From Roseovarius salinarum (GTDB lineage Bacteria; Pseudomonadota; Alphaproteobacteria; Rhodobacterales; Rhodobacteraceae): a stretch of DNA of 64,000 bases. This document shows positions 61,718 to 64,000 of this stretch, piece after piece. The notes under the pieces were generated by a model. It saw only the letters and a program-made list of their open reading frames with translations. It was not told where the DNA came from and did not search any database. The DNA is taken from assembly GCF_002834145.1 (NCBI RefSeq), contig NZ_PHNT01000002.1:62001-126000 (forward strand), given 5' to 3'. The position numbers and the translations under genes are program-made. How positions within the stretch are numbered: the stretch's first letter is position 1; each line of letters begins with the position of its first letter.

Positions 61718-63769
61718 TCACGCGCCGCGCCGCCGCCGGCGCCGCCGGCCGTCCCCGTCATCGCCCTGCGCGCCGGTGTTGAAGCTGACCCGGGGCAACG
61801 GGGCGACCTTGCCCAGCTCGGGGAACGGGTCGGTCTTGTGCGGGATCGCGTTGGCGGCGACGAAATGCTCCTGGAACCGCGGCTCGATCGCGGTCTCCAC
61901 CTTGGTGATCTCGCGCACCGTGCGTTCGATCTCGGCCCGCGCGGCCACGTTGCACAGCGCGATGCGTGCGCCGGTGCCGGCGGCGTTGCCGGCGCTCGAC
62001 ACCTTGTCGAGCGGCGCGTCGGGGATCATCCCCAGCACCATCGCGTGCTTGGCCGAGATATGTGCGCCGAAGGCGCCGGCCAGCACCACACGGTCCACCC
62101 GGTCGACACCGCGTTCGTCCATCAGCAGCCGCGCGCCCGCGTAAAGCGCGGACTTGGCCAGCTGGATGGCGCGCACGTCGCCCTGGGTGACGGTGATGCG
62201 CGGGCCGCCCTCGGCCGTGCCGTCGTGGACGAGATAGGCGTTGGTGCGCCCGTCGGCCACGCAGCGGTCGGTGCCCGTCTGCGCGGCCGAGCCGATCAGG
62301 CCGGAGTCGTCCATCAGCCCGGCCATGCGCAACTCGGCCACCGCCTCGATGATGCCAGAACCGCAGATGCCGGTGATGCCCGTCGCGGCCGTTTCCTCGG
62401 CGAAGCCGGCCTCGTCCGACCACTTGTCGCAGCCGATCACGCGGAAGCGCGGTTCCTTCGTCTCGGGGTCGATGCGGATCGCCTCGATCGCGCCGGTCGC
62501 CGCGCGCTGGCCCGAGCTGATCTGCGCACCCTCGAAGGCCGGCCCGGTGGGCGAGGAACACGCGAGCACGCGGCTGGTGTCGCCCAGGATGATCTCGGCG
62601 TTGGTGCCCACGTCCACGATCAGCACGAGGTCCTCGGACTTGCCCGGCTGCTCGGACAGCGCCACGGCGGCCGCATCGGCGCCCACGTGACCGGCGATGC
62701 ACGGCAGGATGTAGCTGCGCGCGCGGGCGTTGATCGCCGTCAGCCCCAGCTCGCGCGCGGGCATCGCGACGCTTGCGGACGTGGCCAATGCGAACGGCGC
62801 CTGTCCCAGTTCCACCGGGTCTATGCCCAGCAGCAGGTGATGCATGACGGGGTTGCACACGAAGGTCGTCTCGACGATCAGCGCGGGGTCGATCCCGCCC
62901 TCCTTCGCGATCTCCGTGGCGAGGGTGTCGATCGCCTCGCGCACCGTGCGCGTCATCTCCTGCGCCCCGCCGGGGTTCATCATGGCATAGCTCACCCGGC
63001 TCATCAGGTCCTCGCCGAAGCGGATCTGCGGGTTCATGATGCCCGAGGCGGCGACCACGTCGCCGGTTTCAAGGTCCGTCAGATGCGCGGCGACGGTGGT
63101 GGAGCCCAGGTCGATCGCAAGGCCGTACAGGCCGGATTCGTGCAGCCCCGGCCAGACCTCGAGCACCTGCGCGACGTCGTCGGTGTGGGACTTGTGCAGC
63201 GCGACCGTCACCTCGAAGCCGGACTTGCGCAGCATCGGTTGAAGCCGGGCGAGAAGGCTGGCGTCGGCGGTCACGTCGGGGATGTCCCATTGCGCCTTCA
63301 GCGCCTGGGCCAGCCGTTCCAGGTCGCCGGTGGGCTCGTGCATGTCCGGCTCGGCCACGCTGACGAAATAGAGTTTCGTCGCCGGGTCCATGATCATGGT
63401 GCGTACCGAGGCGGCCTTGCGCACGACCTGCTTGTGCACCTGGCTTTCGGGGGGCACGTCGATCACCACGTCGCGCATGATCTGCGCCTGGCAGCCCAGC
63501 CGCCGGCCCGGTTTCAGGCCGCGCTTGCGATTGTACCGATCCTCGACCTCGTTCCAGTCCGACAGCGCGTCCGGGGCGACATTGACACCGTGTTTCGAGA
63601 ACTCGCCGTAGGACGGCGCCACCTGGCATTTCGAACAGATGCCGCGGCCGCCGCAGACGGAATCGAGGTCCACGCCCAGCTGCCGCGCGGCGGTCAGCAC
63701 CGGCGTTCCGGCGGGGAAGCGGCCGCGCTTGCCCGACGGGGTGAAGACGACAAGGGGGTCCTGGCTCAT
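61718..63769 (-). CDS. ASKHA/ferredoxin protein, corrinoid-protein reactivase-like (RamA/RACo family)
   Basis: 683 aa. N-terminal 2Fe-2S ferredoxin domain with C39, C45, C48 and C93; a middle linker; then a large ASKHA ATPase region (DUF4445) with A-I-D-L-G-S-T-T at ~218-225 and V-D-V-G-T-N-A-E-I. Homologues reduce Co(II) corrinoid proteins of methyltransferase systems using ATP. The C-terminus ends in an unusual run of seven arginines. No corrinoid protein or methyltransferase gene is visible; it may lie beyond the window. Roseobacters use such systems in methylamine/betaine metabolism, which would fit the two GcvT-type flavoproteins. Confidence 0.85.
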   Translation of the reverse strand: MSQDPLVVFTPSGKRGRFPAGTPVLTAARQLGVDLDSVCGGRGICSKCQVAPSYGEFSKHGVNVAPDALSDWNEVEDRYNRKRGLKPGRRLGCQAQIMRDVVIDVPPESQVHKQVVRKAASVRTMIMDPATKLYFVSVAEPDMHEPTGDLERLAQALKAQWDIPDVTADASLLARLQPMLRKSGFEVTVALHKSHTDDVAQVLEVWPGLHESGLYGLAIDLGSTTVAAHLTDLETGDVVAASGIMNPQIRFGEDLMSRVSYAMMNPGGAQEMTRTVREAIDTLATEIAKEGGIDPALIVETTFVCNPVMHHLLLGIDPVELGQAPFALATSASVAMPARELGLTAINARARSYILPCIAGHVGADAAAVALSEQPGKSEDLVLIVDVGTNAEIILGDTSRVLACSSPTGPAFEGAQISSGQRAATGAIEAIRIDPETKEPRFRVIGCDKWSDEAGFAEETAATGITGICGSGIIEAVAELRMAGLMDDSGLIGSAAQTGTDRCVADGRTNAYLVHDGTAEGGPRITVTQGDVRAIQLAKSALYAGARLLMDERGVDRVDRVVLAGAFGAHISAKHAMVLGMIPDAPLDKVSSAGNAAGTGARIALCNVAARAEIERTVREITKVETAIEPRFQEHFVAANAIPHKTDPFPELGKVAPLPRVSFNTGAQGDDGDGRRRRRRRGA

Positions 63770-64000
63770 GTCGGTGTCCTGCCTGCTGTTCGCGTGCAGC
63801 CAACATATGCGTCGGGCGGCCCGCGCAAAGGCCGGCTTGCGGCAGATTCACGGCTGGCGGCGTCATCTCGCCGCGGTGCGCGGGCTGCGGGGGCATCTGC
63901 CGGAAACGCGCGGCCACGAACGGCGGCACCCGACGGCACCCGCGCGCCCCGGCCCCGGCCACGGCGTGTCGGATCAGGGGCTATCCCGTCGTTCGCGCGT
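63770..64000. other. Upstream region of the RACo-like gene, no gene seen
   Basis: 231 bp. ACAGGACACCGAC precedes the start at 63769 on the minus strand. No reading frame here shows a convincing product, and no clear promoter was found. The next gene probably lies outside the window. Confidence 0.4.

Noticed and set aside
63770..63962. N-terminal extension or separate small gene upstream of the RACo-like gene
   Set aside because: The open frame is out of frame with the real gene and has no recognisable content.

Overview
The window is GC-rich, densely coded chromosomal DNA of an alphaproteobacterium, almost certainly a member of the Rhodobacteraceae (Roseobacter/Rhodobacter group). This rests on gene content and order: a DksA with one of the four zinc-finger cysteines, a long (359 aa) dCTP deaminase, the block yceD-rpmF-plsX-fabH-ihfA-merR, xerD back to back with aroK-aroB, an OlsB ornithine-lipid acyltransferase, divergent FAD/GcvT dehydrogenases, and two Hint_2-domain proteins. 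No phage, transposase, CRISPR or rRNA was seen. Most of it looks like core genome; accessory character is strongest around 3-6 kb, 18.9-20.5 kb (arsenic), 25-27 kb (surface acyltransferase), 33.9-34.9 kb and 56-64 kb.

Layout. 0-2.5 kb: two overlapping Fe-S carrier genes, a Mrp/ApbC ATPase ending in DUF971 and an Nfu scaffold with two extra C-terminal modules. 2.5-6.5 kb: an 800 bp gene-free stretch, then a 1016 aa acidic LamG/RTX/Hint protein with a strong intrinsic terminator. 6.5-12.4 kb: a MocA-like nucleotidyltransferase and two divergent dimethylglycine/sarcosine dehydrogenase-like flavoproteins, one with a leader that can fold as a three-way junction. 12.4-19 kb: a CorC-type CBS protein, an unusual metallophosphoesterase homologue, xerD with two unknown envelope genes, and aroK-aroB. 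19-25 kb: acr3, arsC, tyrS, anmK, and a racemase/PLP-enzyme pair. 25-31 kb: an OafA-type acyltransferase and a MoxR / DUF2927 lipoprotein / 55 aa membrane protein / VWA cluster. 31-39 kb: dksA, a flavin monooxygenase, xthA, a second Hint protein, an IscA/ErpA protein, dgt, a cation/proton antiporter, a degenerate SDR and an outer-membrane barrel.

39-46 kb is an envelope and chromosome operon (argS, SPOR protein, nagZ, scpA, scpB, a 73 aa protein) converging on dcd. 46.5-51.4 kb is a minus-strand block from yceD to tRNA-Pro(GGG), with separate promoters visible for rpmF, ihfA and the tRNA. 51.4-55.4 kb carries bamE, olsB, a Uup-type ABC-F ATPase and a potassium-channel protein fused to a zinc ribbon. 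55-64 kb carries an SDR, a two-subunit molybdenum hydroxylase with a Tat signal, a sulfotransferase-like gene, tRNA-Gly(CCC), a cytochrome P460-like / cytochrome c divergent pair, and a RamA/RACo-like corrinoid-protein reactivase.

Themes: peptidoglycan recycling is represented twice (anmK, nagZ); Fe-S assembly is represented three times (Mrp, Nfu, IscA); one-carbon metabolism is suggested by the two GcvT-type flavoproteins and the RACo-like protein. A short hairpin-bearing intergenic repeat occurs at three places at or near gene 3' ends. I did not find one clear-cut unknown multi-gene system. The best leads are the multi-module Nfu protein, the structured leader at 9.76-9.83 kb, the metallophosphoesterase homologue with a cysteine cluster in place of its first metal motif, and the P460/cytochrome c pair with an unrecognised cysteine-rich domain.
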